From contig NZ_SRLC01000001.1 of the NCBI RefSeq assembly GCF_004765605.1, positions 1-64,000 of the forward strand: 64,000 bases of DNA, read 5' to 3'. The stretch is from Hymenobacter aquaticus (GTDB taxonomy: Bacteria; Bacteroidota; Bacteroidia; Cytophagales; Hymenobacteraceae). Made by a program: the position numbers and the translations under genes. Of the stretch, positions 57,360 through 64,000 are shown in pieces. Positions within the stretch are counted from its first letter, which is position 1. Each line of letters begins with the position of its first letter. A model generated the notes under the pieces. The model saw only the letters and a program-made list of their open reading frames with translations, was not told the DNA's origin and did not search any database.

Positions 57360-59033
57360 CTAAAACTGCTTGCCGCCAAACCACACCCCGAAAAAGTCGC
57401 CGGGGTTCCAGGTGGGGCGCGCCTCTGCCTGGGCCACCTGGTAGCCGATCAGGAAGTTGAGCTGCACGTACTTTTTGCCGGCCTCGAAGTCGAACGTGCC
57501 GCTCATGTCGTCCTGGGGCTTGTGGTAGGTGGCGGCCCGCCAGGCCTGCACGGTCTTGCTCAGGTCGTTTTTGCCGTCGGCGGTTTTGTTGCCGTACTTG
57601 ATGTGCAGCGCCGGAATGCCCTGCATCACGAAGCTGTACTGGTCGGAGCGAATAAAGCGGTTTTGCTCGGGCTCGGGGTCGGCTTCCACGCTCAGTTGCA
57701 AGTATTCAGCGGCTTTGTTCACCGGCTCGGCCAGGCTGGAATGCTGGGCCCCCAGCGCCACCACCGACAGCAGCGGGGCAATGATGGTGGGCATGTCGGT
57801 GTTGATGTCGGCCACGAGCTGCTTTTTCGGCACGGTGGGCCGGGCCGCGAAATAGGCCGAGCCCAGCAGCCCCAGCTCCTCGCCGGTTTGGAGCACGAAC
57901 AGCACCGAGCGGCGGGGTTTCTGGGGCAAATGGCTGTAGAGGCGGGCAATTTCCAGCACGCTGGCCACGCCCGAGGCGTTGTCGTGGGCCCCGTTGTAGA
58001 TCGAGTCGCCCTTCACCGGGGCCCCCACGCCCAGGTGGTCGAGGTGGGCGCTGTGCACCACGTACTCGTCGCGCAGCCTAGCGTCGGAGCCGGTGAGCTT
58101 GCCCACCACGTTGTAGCTGTCCAGGTCCTGATAGGTGGAGATGTTCGTGAGCTTAGCCGCGCTGCGCAACGCTACCGACGCGGGCCGGCCGGCACCCAGG
58201 GCGGAAAAGACGGCCGAGGTATCGGTGGTGGCCTGCCGTAGCAGGGTTTGCAGCGTGCCGGCACCCACGGCGCCCAGCACCTTCAGGCCCGTGCCCGGCG
58301 CGTAGCTGCGCGAGGCCGCCACCTTGCCATCGGGGTCCAGCACGCTGTATACGCCCTGCCGGAAGCTGGGCAGGCCCGCCTTGGGGTTGCGCGCGGCCAG
58401 CAGCACGCCCACGGCCCCGTGGCGGGTAGCATTCTGCAGAATAGCCAGCACGTCCTGGCTGGCGGCCGCTACCGTCGAGGGAAAGGCCTGGGGCGCCCCG
58501 CGCACCACCACCACGATTTTGCCCTGCACGTCGAGGCCGGCGTAGTCGTCGTAGTGTAGCTCGGGGGCACTGATGCCGTAGCCGGCAAACACCAGCGGGG
58601 CATCGACGGCAACGCTGGGCAGCTCGGGGTGGGGGTAGAGCACAAACTCCTGGGCCGGGGCCAGCGGCACGGGCGCGGCGGAGCCGAGGCGCAGCACCAG
58701 CGCCGAGGTGGCCGGGTTGCTGAAGGCCCGCCGCAGCCGCACGCGCTGCACGAAGCTGCCTTCGTCGCCGGCCGGCTCCACGCCCAGGCTCCGGAGCCGC
58801 GCCGTCACGTAGTCGACGGCCAGCTGGTAGCCGGGCGTGCCGGGGCGGCGGCCCAGCAGCCGGTCGTCGGCCAGGTACTGAACGTGGGCTTTGAGGTCGT
58901 CGGGCTGCACTTTCTGCAGCGCCTTGGTGGTTTTCTTATCGAGAGTAAGCCGCTGGGCCTGCGCCGTAGCGCCGGCCAGGGCGAGGCTGCCGAACGCCAG
59001 CAGGGCTGCGCGCGAAAAAGGAAGAAGCATCAT
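57360..59033 (-). CDS. M28 family metallopeptidase with PA domain
   Basis: 557 residues; two adjacent ATGs (59033 and 59030). A signal peptide ends near residue 26 (GATAQAQ). A PA-type insert (GKIVVVVRGAPQAFPST) follows. The M28 zinc site shows VVHSAHLDHLGVG near 330, NGAHDNASGVASVLE with the bridging Asp, QTGEELGLLGSAYF near 383 with the catalytic Glu pair, INTDMP, and a C-terminal TYHKPQDDMSG with the last His. Secreted aminopeptidase, probably periplasmic or outer-membrane. Confidence 0.93.
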   Translation of the reverse strand: MMLLPFSRAALLAFGSLALAGATAQAQRLTLDKKTTKALQKVQPDDLKAHVQYLADDRLLGRRPGTPGYQLAVDYVTARLRSLGVEPAGDEGSFVQRVRLRRAFSNPATSALVLRLGSAAPVPLAPAQEFVLYPHPELPSVAVDAPLVFAGYGISAPELHYDDYAGLDVQGKIVVVVRGAPQAFPSTVAAASQDVLAILQNATRHGAVGVLLAARNPKAGLPSFRQGVYSVLDPDGKVAASRSYAPGTGLKVLGAVGAGTLQTLLRQATTDTSAVFSALGAGRPASVALRSAAKLTNISTYQDLDSYNVVGKLTGSDARLRDEYVVHSAHLDHLGVGAPVKGDSIYNGAHDNASGVASVLEIARLYSHLPQKPRRSVLFVLQTGEELGLLGSAYFAARPTVPKKQLVADINTDMPTIIAPLLSVVALGAQHSSLAEPVNKAAEYLQLSVEADPEPEQNRFIRSDQYSFVMQGIPALHIKYGNKTADGKNDLSKTVQAWRAATYHKPQDDMSGTFDFEAGKKYVQLNFLIGYQVAQAEARPTWNPGDFFGVWFGGKQF

Positions 59034-59344
59034 CAGATCCGGAACGGAAAAGTACTGTTACTCAGGAAGCGCCGCCCGCGGGTGGCACCGCCAAAAAGAG
59101 TATTCAACGGGGGAAAGGCGGCCGGTGGCGGAATTTTTTCCGGAGTAGACGAAAATCCGTCGGCGCAGAGGTGGGATATACTGCTCAGCTGCACCCAAAT
59201 GCGTATCTTGCGGCCCGGTAAGCCTGGTCCGGCTCATCCTGCCTCTTTCTGGTTTGTTCGTGGTGGCGCGCCGGCCCTGGCCTCGCTGGAAGCTCAACTG
59301 TGCTTAAAACAGTCTACTTGGAAAAATTCAAAAAACGTGTTATA

Positions 59345-59932
59345 ATGATCAGACTGGAGCCATTCACCCAAGCCGATTTTTCCCAGCTCATCGAATGGAT
59401 TAAAGATGAGGAGCTGCTGATGAGCTGGTCGGGCTCCCTGTTTTCGTTTCCCCTGACCCAGGAAAGCCTGGCCTGGTACATCGAAGACACCAACGACCCG
59501 CTCACCTCCGACGCTTTCGTGTACCGGGCCGTCGACAGCAAAACCAACGAGGTGGTGGGCCATATTTCCCTGGGCGGCATCAGCCGCAAAAACCGCTCGG
59601 GCCGCATCAGCCGGGTGCTGGTGGGCAGCCACCAGGAGCGGGGCCGCGGCATTTGCCAGGGCATGATCAAGGCCATCCTGAAAATCGGCTTCGAGCAGCT
59701 GGGCCTGCACCGCATCGACCTGGGCGTGTACGACTTCAACAAGGGCGCCATTGGCTGCTACACCAAGGCCGGCATGGTGCTGGAAGGCACCTCGCGCGAG
59801 AGTCTGTACTTCAACGGGGCCTACTGGAGCCTGACGGAGATGAGCATGCTGGAAGCCGAGTGGGACAAGCTCTACGGCAAGGCCAAGCCCACGCTGACGC
59901 CGGCGCCGCTGCCGGCTCAGGACGTTTTGTAG
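59345..59932 (+). CDS. GNAT family N-acetyltransferase (RimJ/RimL-like)
   Basis: 195 residues from the ATG at 59345; a GTG at 59300 would add a lysine-rich stretch unlike the family. Begins IRLEPFTQADFSQLIEWIKDEEL. Acetyl-CoA site: ISRVLVGSHQERGRGICQGMIKAIL, then LGLHRIDLGVYDFNKGAIGCYTKAGMVLEGTSRE, typical of the RimJ/RimL group. Substrate unknown. Overlaps the end of the convergent unknown gene by 16 bases. Confidence 0.88.
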   Translation: MIRLEPFTQADFSQLIEWIKDEELLMSWSGSLFSFPLTQESLAWYIEDTNDPLTSDAFVYRAVDSKTNEVVGHISLGGISRKNRSGRISRVLVGSHQERGRGICQGMIKAILKIGFEQLGLHRIDLGVYDFNKGAIGCYTKAGMVLEGTSRESLYFNGAYWSLTEMSMLEAEWDKLYGKAKPTLTPAPLPAQDVL

Positions 59933-60732
59933 AGGTACCAGCCCTGGCCCAGGGGCTTCACCACAATCAGGGACTCGGGGTTCATCGGGGGCACTTTGCG
60001 GGCGTCTGGCTCGTAGAGCAGCCCCACGGTATTGTCAATCAGGCCGCCGATTACGAATGCCACGCAGGCGTCGCAGTCGGCGGCCTTGCGCGTTACCCGG
60101 CTGATGTAGAGTGACTTGAGCAGGCGGTTGATAACCGGGTCGGCGTTGGCCGCGTCCTCATCAGCGGCCGGGGCCTGAAAGTCGGGGCGGCGTTGCAGCA
60201 GCTGCACGGCTTTGTTGAAATCGGCCTGCCGCCGGGTGAAGTGGGCCTCGATGTCGGCGTCGGAGCCAATCCAGAGGCGGATGTTGTTGACGGTGAAGTC
60301 GTACTCGGCCTGGGGGTGGGTCTGGTTGTAGCGGGCCCGCTCGGCGGCGGGCAGGCTTTCAAGCACCGTGAGCATCTGCCGGCCGAAGTTGGTCATGGCC
60401 AGGCCGCGCACGGCTTGCAGCTTCCAGGTGGCCTGCTTCACGAAGTGCAGGTAGAAGTCGTTGCCGCCGGTGGAGTCGCGCAGCTCCACGGCCACCACCG
60501 CCGTGCTGTCGGTTTGCTGCACCACCTCGCAGGCCCGGGCCATGCGGGCCGGAATCTGCTGGCCCAGGGTTTGGCGCCGGGCCTGCTGCTCGGCTTCGCA
60601 GCACAGGTAGTCGCGCATGGCCGGCCAGCCTTCCCGGGCCACGAAGCGCTCCGCAATGTGCAGGGGCGGCAGGGGCGAGTGGAGAGTAGCGCCGAGTAAG
60701 CCGAGCAGTAAAAACAGGTAGCGGTATTTCAT
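59917..60732 (-). CDS. Secreted protein of unknown function
   Basis: 271 residues from the ATG at 60732. A signal-like hydrophobic start (KYRYLFLLLGLLGATLHSPL). The mature part is alpha/beta with cysteines at CCEAEQQARRQ and, later, ADCDACVAFVIGG, which could form disulphides. GNDFYLHFVKQATWKLQAVRG resembles a cystatin/NTF2-like sheet. Not recognised. Convergent with the GNAT gene, 16-base overlap. Confidence 0.65.
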   Translation of the reverse strand: MKYRYLFLLLGLLGATLHSPLPPLHIAERFVAREGWPAMRDYLCCEAEQQARRQTLGQQIPARMARACEVVQQTDSTAVVAVELRDSTGGNDFYLHFVKQATWKLQAVRGLAMTNFGRQMLTVLESLPAAERARYNQTHPQAEYDFTVNNIRLWIGSDADIEAHFTRRQADFNKAVQLLQRRPDFQAPAADEDAANADPVINRLLKSLYISRVTRKAADCDACVAFVIGGLIDNTVGLLYEPDARKVPPMNPESLIVVKPLGQGWYLYKTS

Positions 60733-60832
60733 CAGGAGGAAGCCAAACCCGCGCACCTCCACCGGGTTAGGGCACCGTTTAACTCCTAAATTTACCCGAA
60801 AGCCCGCACATTACCGCCGGCCGCCGCCAACT

Positions 60833-61282
60833 TTAAGGCCGCAGCATGTAGATATGCGGAATCCCATCTTCCAGGTACATGTCGCCAATCTGCCCGAAGC
60901 CGAAGCCCTGGTAAAACCGCTCCAGGTACTGCTGGGCCCCGATTTTGATGGGCTGGGGGCCGAATAGCTGCGCGCAGTGGGCAATGGCCTGCCGCATCAG
61001 CTCCTGGCCCAGGCCGAAGCGCCGCAGCGCCGGCGACACCACCACCCGCCCGATGCTGACCTGCGCGTAGCACTGGCCCGCGTCGAAGAGGCGGGCGCCG
61101 GCGGCCAGCTTGCCCTCGGCGGTGTAGCCCAGCAGGTGAACCGCGGCGGCGTCCAGCCCGTCGATGTCCTGAAACGGGCAGTTCTGCTCCACCACGAACA
61201 CTTCCATGCGCAGCTGTAGCGCGTCGTAGAGTTCGGTGAGGGTGAGGGCGGCGAAGGGCTTGCTGATCCAGGTGAGCTGCAT
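60833..61282 (-). CDS. ElaA-family GNAT acetyltransferase
   Basis: 149 residues from the ATG at 61282, the length of ElaA proteins. ELYDALQLRMEVFVVEQNCPFQDIDGLD is the ElaA opening (quoted partly: LRMEVFVVEQNCPFQDIDG), followed by the acetyl-CoA site IGRVVVSPALRRFGLGQELM and KIGAQQYLERFYQGFGF. Probable protein or small-molecule acetyltransferase of unknown target. 47 bases behind the S41 peptidase gene on the same strand. Confidence 0.9.
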   Translation of the reverse strand: MQLTWISKPFAALTLTELYDALQLRMEVFVVEQNCPFQDIDGLDAAAVHLLGYTAEGKLAAGARLFDAGQCYAQVSIGRVVVSPALRRFGLGQELMRQAIAHCAQLFGPQPIKIGAQQYLERFYQGFGFGQIGDMYLEDGIPHIYMLRP

Positions 61283-61329
61283 GGGCGTGGGGGCAATGGG
61301 TGAAGGGTAGAAACCAAAGCGCCGGCGCG

Positions 61330-62361
61330 CTACCGGGCCTTCTTCAGCCACCGCAGCGCCGCCCGGATCTTCTGGTCATCGGCAAAAGTAGTGAAGTTGT
61401 CACCCCCGATAATTTCCACGTCGGGCAATACCTTGTCGATGTAGGCCCTGCTGTTGCGGTCTACCTCGTAGGTGCCGGCCAGGGTGAGGCCCGCCCCGCC
61501 GGGCAGCTTGTGGCCGTCGTTGGCGGTGGTATAGCCCGCGCTGGGCTCGCCGAAGCTGCGGGCGTTGGGCCGCCCCGCGAAGCTGATGGCCACGACTTCG
61601 CCGGCGCTGGCCGTACGGCCGCTGAGCAGCACCGCCACCGGCACGTTTTTCTTCGGGCTTGGGCACCGGTCCAGCACCCGCGTCACGCGGTTGGTATCCA
61701 CGTACATGTCGCCCTTTCGGATAATCCACTGGCCGCTGCTCTCACCCCGGGGTTCCACGAAGCCGCCGAGCAGACCGTCGCCGAGCAGGCTGCCCAGCCC
61801 GGCCAGCATGGGGTACATGTTGCCCCCGTCGTTGAGGCGCAAATCCACAATCCAGCCCTTGAGGCGGCGGCCCTGCTGCACCCGGCAGATTGAGTCGCGG
61901 ATGGCCTGGGCGTTGGCCGTGACGTTGCTCATGCCAAAGTCCGAGTTGCCCGGAATCAGCAGGTAGCCCACGTTCTTGTTGAGGATCCGCACCCGCACGC
62001 CGGGCTTCTTTTTCAGCTCGTCGAGCACGGCCGCGTTGGCGTAGGGCGGGGTCGGCTTGCTCCAGCCGTACTTTTTGCCCCGGAAGCTGTACCAGCCGTG
62101 GTGGTCCTGCACCTGCTCGAACAGGAAGGGGTAGAGGGGCGTCAGGGCCTCGTAGGTGGTGGCCCCGGCGGCCTTGGCGTAGGCCGTTTCGCGCAGCCGG
62201 GGCCAGTCGACCTCGGCGCGGTGCAGGGCGTAGGTCTGAAACACGTCCAGGCTCTTATCCAGGTAGGTTTTGACGCTGTCGGTAATGCCGTAGGAATTGT
62301 GCTGGGCCTGGGCGGCGGTTGCAAGGCTCAGGAACAGCGGGACGAAGAACAGCTTGCGCAT
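61330..62361 (-). CDS. S41 family (tail-specific/CtpA-like) peptidase
   Basis: 343 residues. A signal peptide (LFFVPLFLSLATAAQAQ). The tail-protease core domain is present: KGWIVDLRLNDGGNMYPM, VAVLLSGRTASAGEVVAISFAGR with the catalytic Ser near 250 (SAGE), and FGEPSAGYTTANDG. The PDZ domain common in CtpA is lacking; the first 100 residues look like the short S41 helical lid instead. Periplasmic or surface protease of unknown substrate. Confidence 0.9.
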   Translation of the reverse strand: MRKLFFVPLFLSLATAAQAQHNSYGITDSVKTYLDKSLDVFQTYALHRAEVDWPRLRETAYAKAAGATTYEALTPLYPFLFEQVQDHHGWYSFRGKKYGWSKPTPPYANAAVLDELKKKPGVRVRILNKNVGYLLIPGNSDFGMSNVTANAQAIRDSICRVQQGRRLKGWIVDLRLNDGGNMYPMLAGLGSLLGDGLLGGFVEPRGESSGQWIIRKGDMYVDTNRVTRVLDRCPSPKKNVPVAVLLSGRTASAGEVVAISFAGRPNARSFGEPSAGYTTANDGHKLPGGAGLTLAGTYEVDRNSRAYIDKVLPDVEIIGGDNFTTFADDQKIRAALRWLKKAR

Positions 62362-62437
62362 CGGCTGGCGGAGTAGGTGGGAAAGAGCCGCAAGCTACGC
62401 CGAATTCCGGCCCGCCACCAACCCCGCCAAAACAGCG

Positions 62438-62471
62438 CAAGGCCCTGATTCCGGGCGGAACCAGGGCCTTG
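62438..62471 (-). terminator. Probable terminator of the CZB-like gene
   Basis: Stem CAAGGCCCTG (62438-62447) with CAGGGCCTTG (62462-62471), 10 bp, 14-base loop. On the minus strand it lies 23 bases beyond the stop at 62495 and is followed by GTTTTGG. Confidence 0.6.
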
Positions 62472-62494
62472 GCAAGCTACGGGGCTGGCGGCGG

Positions 62495-62857
62495 CTACAA
62501 CCCGGCCGTGCTGCCCTGTTCCAGTTTTTGCAGCAGCTTTTCGATGCGGTCCGAGTACACGTCGACCTGCTCGAGGCCGCTGCGCGACTCCTCGATGTGG
62601 CCGCGCTGGTACTGGGTCACGAGCTTCTGGCTGGTGTCGAGCATGCTTTGAATGGCCCGCTCAATTTCGAGTACTTCCGGGCGGCCGCCGTAGCGGGGCT
62701 TCACCACGGTTTGCAGCCACTGGGCCAGCGGGTTTTCGCGCAGCGAAAACAGGGCCGCGTCGGCCTCGCGCACCCCGTAGAGCACCGAGCGCAACCGCGA
62801 CTTGAACAGGACCTGCTTGATGCGGGCCTGCTGAAAATCCAGGGTGGTTATGTCCAT
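62495..62857 (-). CDS. CZB-like helical protein lacking zinc ligands
   Basis: 120 residues, all helical. The pattern IKQVLFKSRLRSVLYG, ENPLAQWLQTVVKPRYGGRP and VLEIERAIQSMLDTSQKLVTQYQRG follows chemoreceptor zinc-binding (CZB) domains, which read about DHLIWKxRLYxALLG, CRLGKWYY and ELExPHxxVHELG. The His-Cys-His-His ligands would fall on Gln, Asn, Ile and Leu here, so zinc binding is not expected. It lies 48 bases behind a PAS-domain gene and is probably co-transcribed, suggesting a signalling partner role. The CZB assignment is my alignment by eye. Confidence 0.55.
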   Translation of the reverse strand: MDITTLDFQQARIKQVLFKSRLRSVLYGVREADAALFSLRENPLAQWLQTVVKPRYGGRPEVLEIERAIQSMLDTSQKLVTQYQRGHIEESRSGLEQVDVYSDRIEKLLQKLEQGSTAGL

Positions 62858-62905
62858 CGCAGGAGGTGGGCCAAGCCCGGAAGGATGAGAAACAGAACCA
62901 TCATA

Positions 62906-64000
62906 TTAGGACGCATCAGCGGCGGAGCTTTGATTTTTTTCGAGGCCTTTGCGGGCCTGCACCAGGGCGGTTACGTCGTAGGCAAACACCGAAATACCGG
63001 CTTTGGCGCCGTGCTCGTAGTAGAGCTGGTAGGTGAAGTTCAGGTAGAGCTGGCGCGGCGCCGTGCCAGCCGGGCCGTCCAGCATAATGGAAATTTCGTT
63101 GCCGTAGAACGTTTCGCCCGTGTTGTAGACGTTGTCGAGCAGCCCCACGAACCCTTGCTCGATTACCTCGGGCAGGGCTTCCTCCACCGTTTTGCCCACC
63201 AGCTGCCGCTCCTGGAACAGCTCCTGGTAGCGCGGGTTCACAAACTCGAAGCGGTGCTCGGGGCCCGTCAGAATGCAGATCAGGGCCGGGGCCTGCTGAA
63301 ACAGGTTGTAGAACATTTCCTTCTGGCTCTGGGCCAGCTGGTAGGCTTGGTAAGCCTGGTCGGACAGCGTCGACTGCTGCTCGTTGGCTTCCAGCAGCTC
63401 TTCCACCAATTGCTTCTGGTCGTGAATGTCGGTACCGCAGCCGACCCACATGGTAATGTCGCCGGCGGCGTTGCGGCGGGGCGTGGCCCGCACCAGCACC
63501 CAGCGGTATTGCCCGTCGTGGCGGCGCAGGCGGTACTCCACCTGGTAGATAACGCCCTGCGTCACGGACTCCTGCCACACGCGCTCCACGGTGGGCCGGT
63601 CGGCGGGGTGCACCGAGTCCAGCCACCGCATGCCCATTACCTCGTCGTTTTCCTTGCCGGTCATCGAGAGCCAGCGCTGGTTGAAAAAGTCGCGCTGCCC
63701 GTCGGGCGTGGCCGTCCAGATCAGCACCGGCAGCGACTCCAGGATAAAGCGGGTGCGCTCCTGATTTTCGGCCAGCTCCCGCTGCATGGCCTGGTTGCGG
63801 CGCTCGGCCTGGTACTGCTCCGTAATATCCTGGGTGCGCTGCAGAATGTAGAGCAGCTCGCCCTGCTCGTTCAGAATGGGGTAGTGCGTGGCCTGCCAAT
63901 ACAGCTCCTCGAAGCCCCCGCCGCGCTCGGCCGGCACCTCCAAGTCGTAGCGAATAACGGGCATGGTGTGGGGCTGCCGGTGCTGGCGCACGTACTCCTG
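62906..64000 (-). CDS. PAS-domain signalling protein, C-terminal part (cut by window edge)
   Basis: The frame is open to the right edge (63998-64000), so the N-terminus is outside; 364 residues are visible. At least three PAS/PAC units: the end of one (YPILNEQGELLYILQRTQDIT), a full one (LPVLIWTATPDGQRDFFNQRWLSMTG ... WVGCGTDIHDQ) and a third (APALICILTGPEHRFEFVNPRYQEL ... VFAYDVTALVQARKGLEK), joined by coiled coils. It stops right after the third, with no HisKA, HATPase or GGDEF domain. It may be a kinase-less sensor working with other proteins. The CZB-like gene follows. Confidence 0.85.
   Translation of the reverse strand, partial: QEYVRQHRQPHTMPVIRYDLEVPAERGGGFEELYWQATHYPILNEQGELLYILQRTQDITEQYQAERRNQAMQRELAENQERTRFILESLPVLIWTATPDGQRDFFNQRWLSMTGKENDEVMGMRWLDSVHPADRPTVERVWQESVTQGVIYQVEYRLRRHDGQYRWVLVRATPRRNAAGDITMWVGCGTDIHDQKQLVEELLEANEQQSTLSDQAYQAYQLAQSQKEMFYNLFQQAPALICILTGPEHRFEFVNPRYQELFQERQLVGKTVEEALPEVIEQGFVGLLDNVYNTGETFYGNEISIMLDGPAGTAPRQLYLNFTYQLYYEHGAKAGISVFAYDVTALVQARKGLEKNQSSAADAS

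Noticed and set aside
59318..59346. TTGGAA, 17 bases, TATAAT: a textbook sigma-70 promoter
   Set aside because: The TATAAT overlaps the ATG of the acetyltransferase, and Bacteroidota use TTTG/TAnnTTTG promoters; most likely chance.

Overview
The window is GC-rich bacterial chromosome that looks like a Bacteroidota of the Hymenobacter type. The evidence is repeated -7 boxes of the Bacteroidota form TAnnTTTG (one with TTTG 19 bases upstream), a protein with a type IX secretion (T9SS) C-terminal sorting domain, a DUF5686 outer-membrane protein, DUF4199 and BatA genes, frequent TTG/GTG starts and almost no Shine-Dalgarno sequences. It opens inside the 3' half of a 5S rRNA, so a ribosomal operon lies just to the left. 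No transposase, integrase, phage gene, CRISPR array or tRNA was found. Almost all genes are housekeeping or envelope genes.

Layout. 1-7.5 kb: 5S rRNA end and terminator, a flavin-dependent oxidoreductase, a rightward run of BatA-domain protein, two DUF4199 membrane proteins and a GT2 glycosyltransferase, then a GT4 glycosyltransferase and a DUF1801 protein. 7.5-14.3 kb: a cysteine-rich GT9 glycosyltransferase, an HTH protein beside a perfect 27-bp palindrome, two paralogous LuxR-type regulators flanking a T9SS beta-propeller protein, and purB. 14.3-20.8 kb: GT51 peptidoglycan transglycosylase, TerC, a dolichyl-phosphate-mannose-synthase-like GT2, protoporphyrinogen oxidase, a HAD phosphatase and a small lipoprotein. 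20.9-29.6 kb: divergent arginine decarboxylase and arginase/agmatinase-family genes (polyamine route), argS, a LOG-family protein, two glutathione peroxidases flanking menA, and a 44-residue membrane peptide. 29.7-40 kb: DUF5686 protein, catalase-like protein, and a three-gene RND efflux operon. 40-49.5 kb: DEAD-box helicase, CoA-transferase, unknown protein, trpS, secreted unknown, queuosine-precursor transporter, RNase Z, STAS protein, DUF4198 protein. 49.6-54.3 kb: a glycogen pair, eukaryote-type GT3 glycogen synthase plus a GH13 branching enzyme. 54.5-64 kb: small unknown proteins, YfcC transporter, M28 and S41 peptidases, two GNAT acetyltransferases, a CZB-like protein without metal ligands, and a PAS-only protein that runs off the right edge.

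The most unusual content is between the genes. Many intergenic regions hold long inverted repeats of several unrelated families: arms of about 20-45 bases, some perfect, some nested inside each other. Two composite elements (44134-44398 and 54972-55417) sit between convergent genes, and at all four ends the element begins exactly at the TAA stop codon of the flanking gene, as TAATGTG. Their outer arms are degenerate AATGTG tandem repeats. The larger encloses a 45-base inverted repeat, a terminator hairpin and a further 31-base inverted repeat. Three other elements share arms of the type GTCATCCTGAGC...GAAGGACCTT. An AT-rich stretch at 23636-23740 carries phased TATACCA half-sites resembling an operator array.

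Weaker spots: start codons are often uncertain because ribosome binding sites are absent; several conserved hypotheticals have no assigned role; repeat families were compared only within this window.
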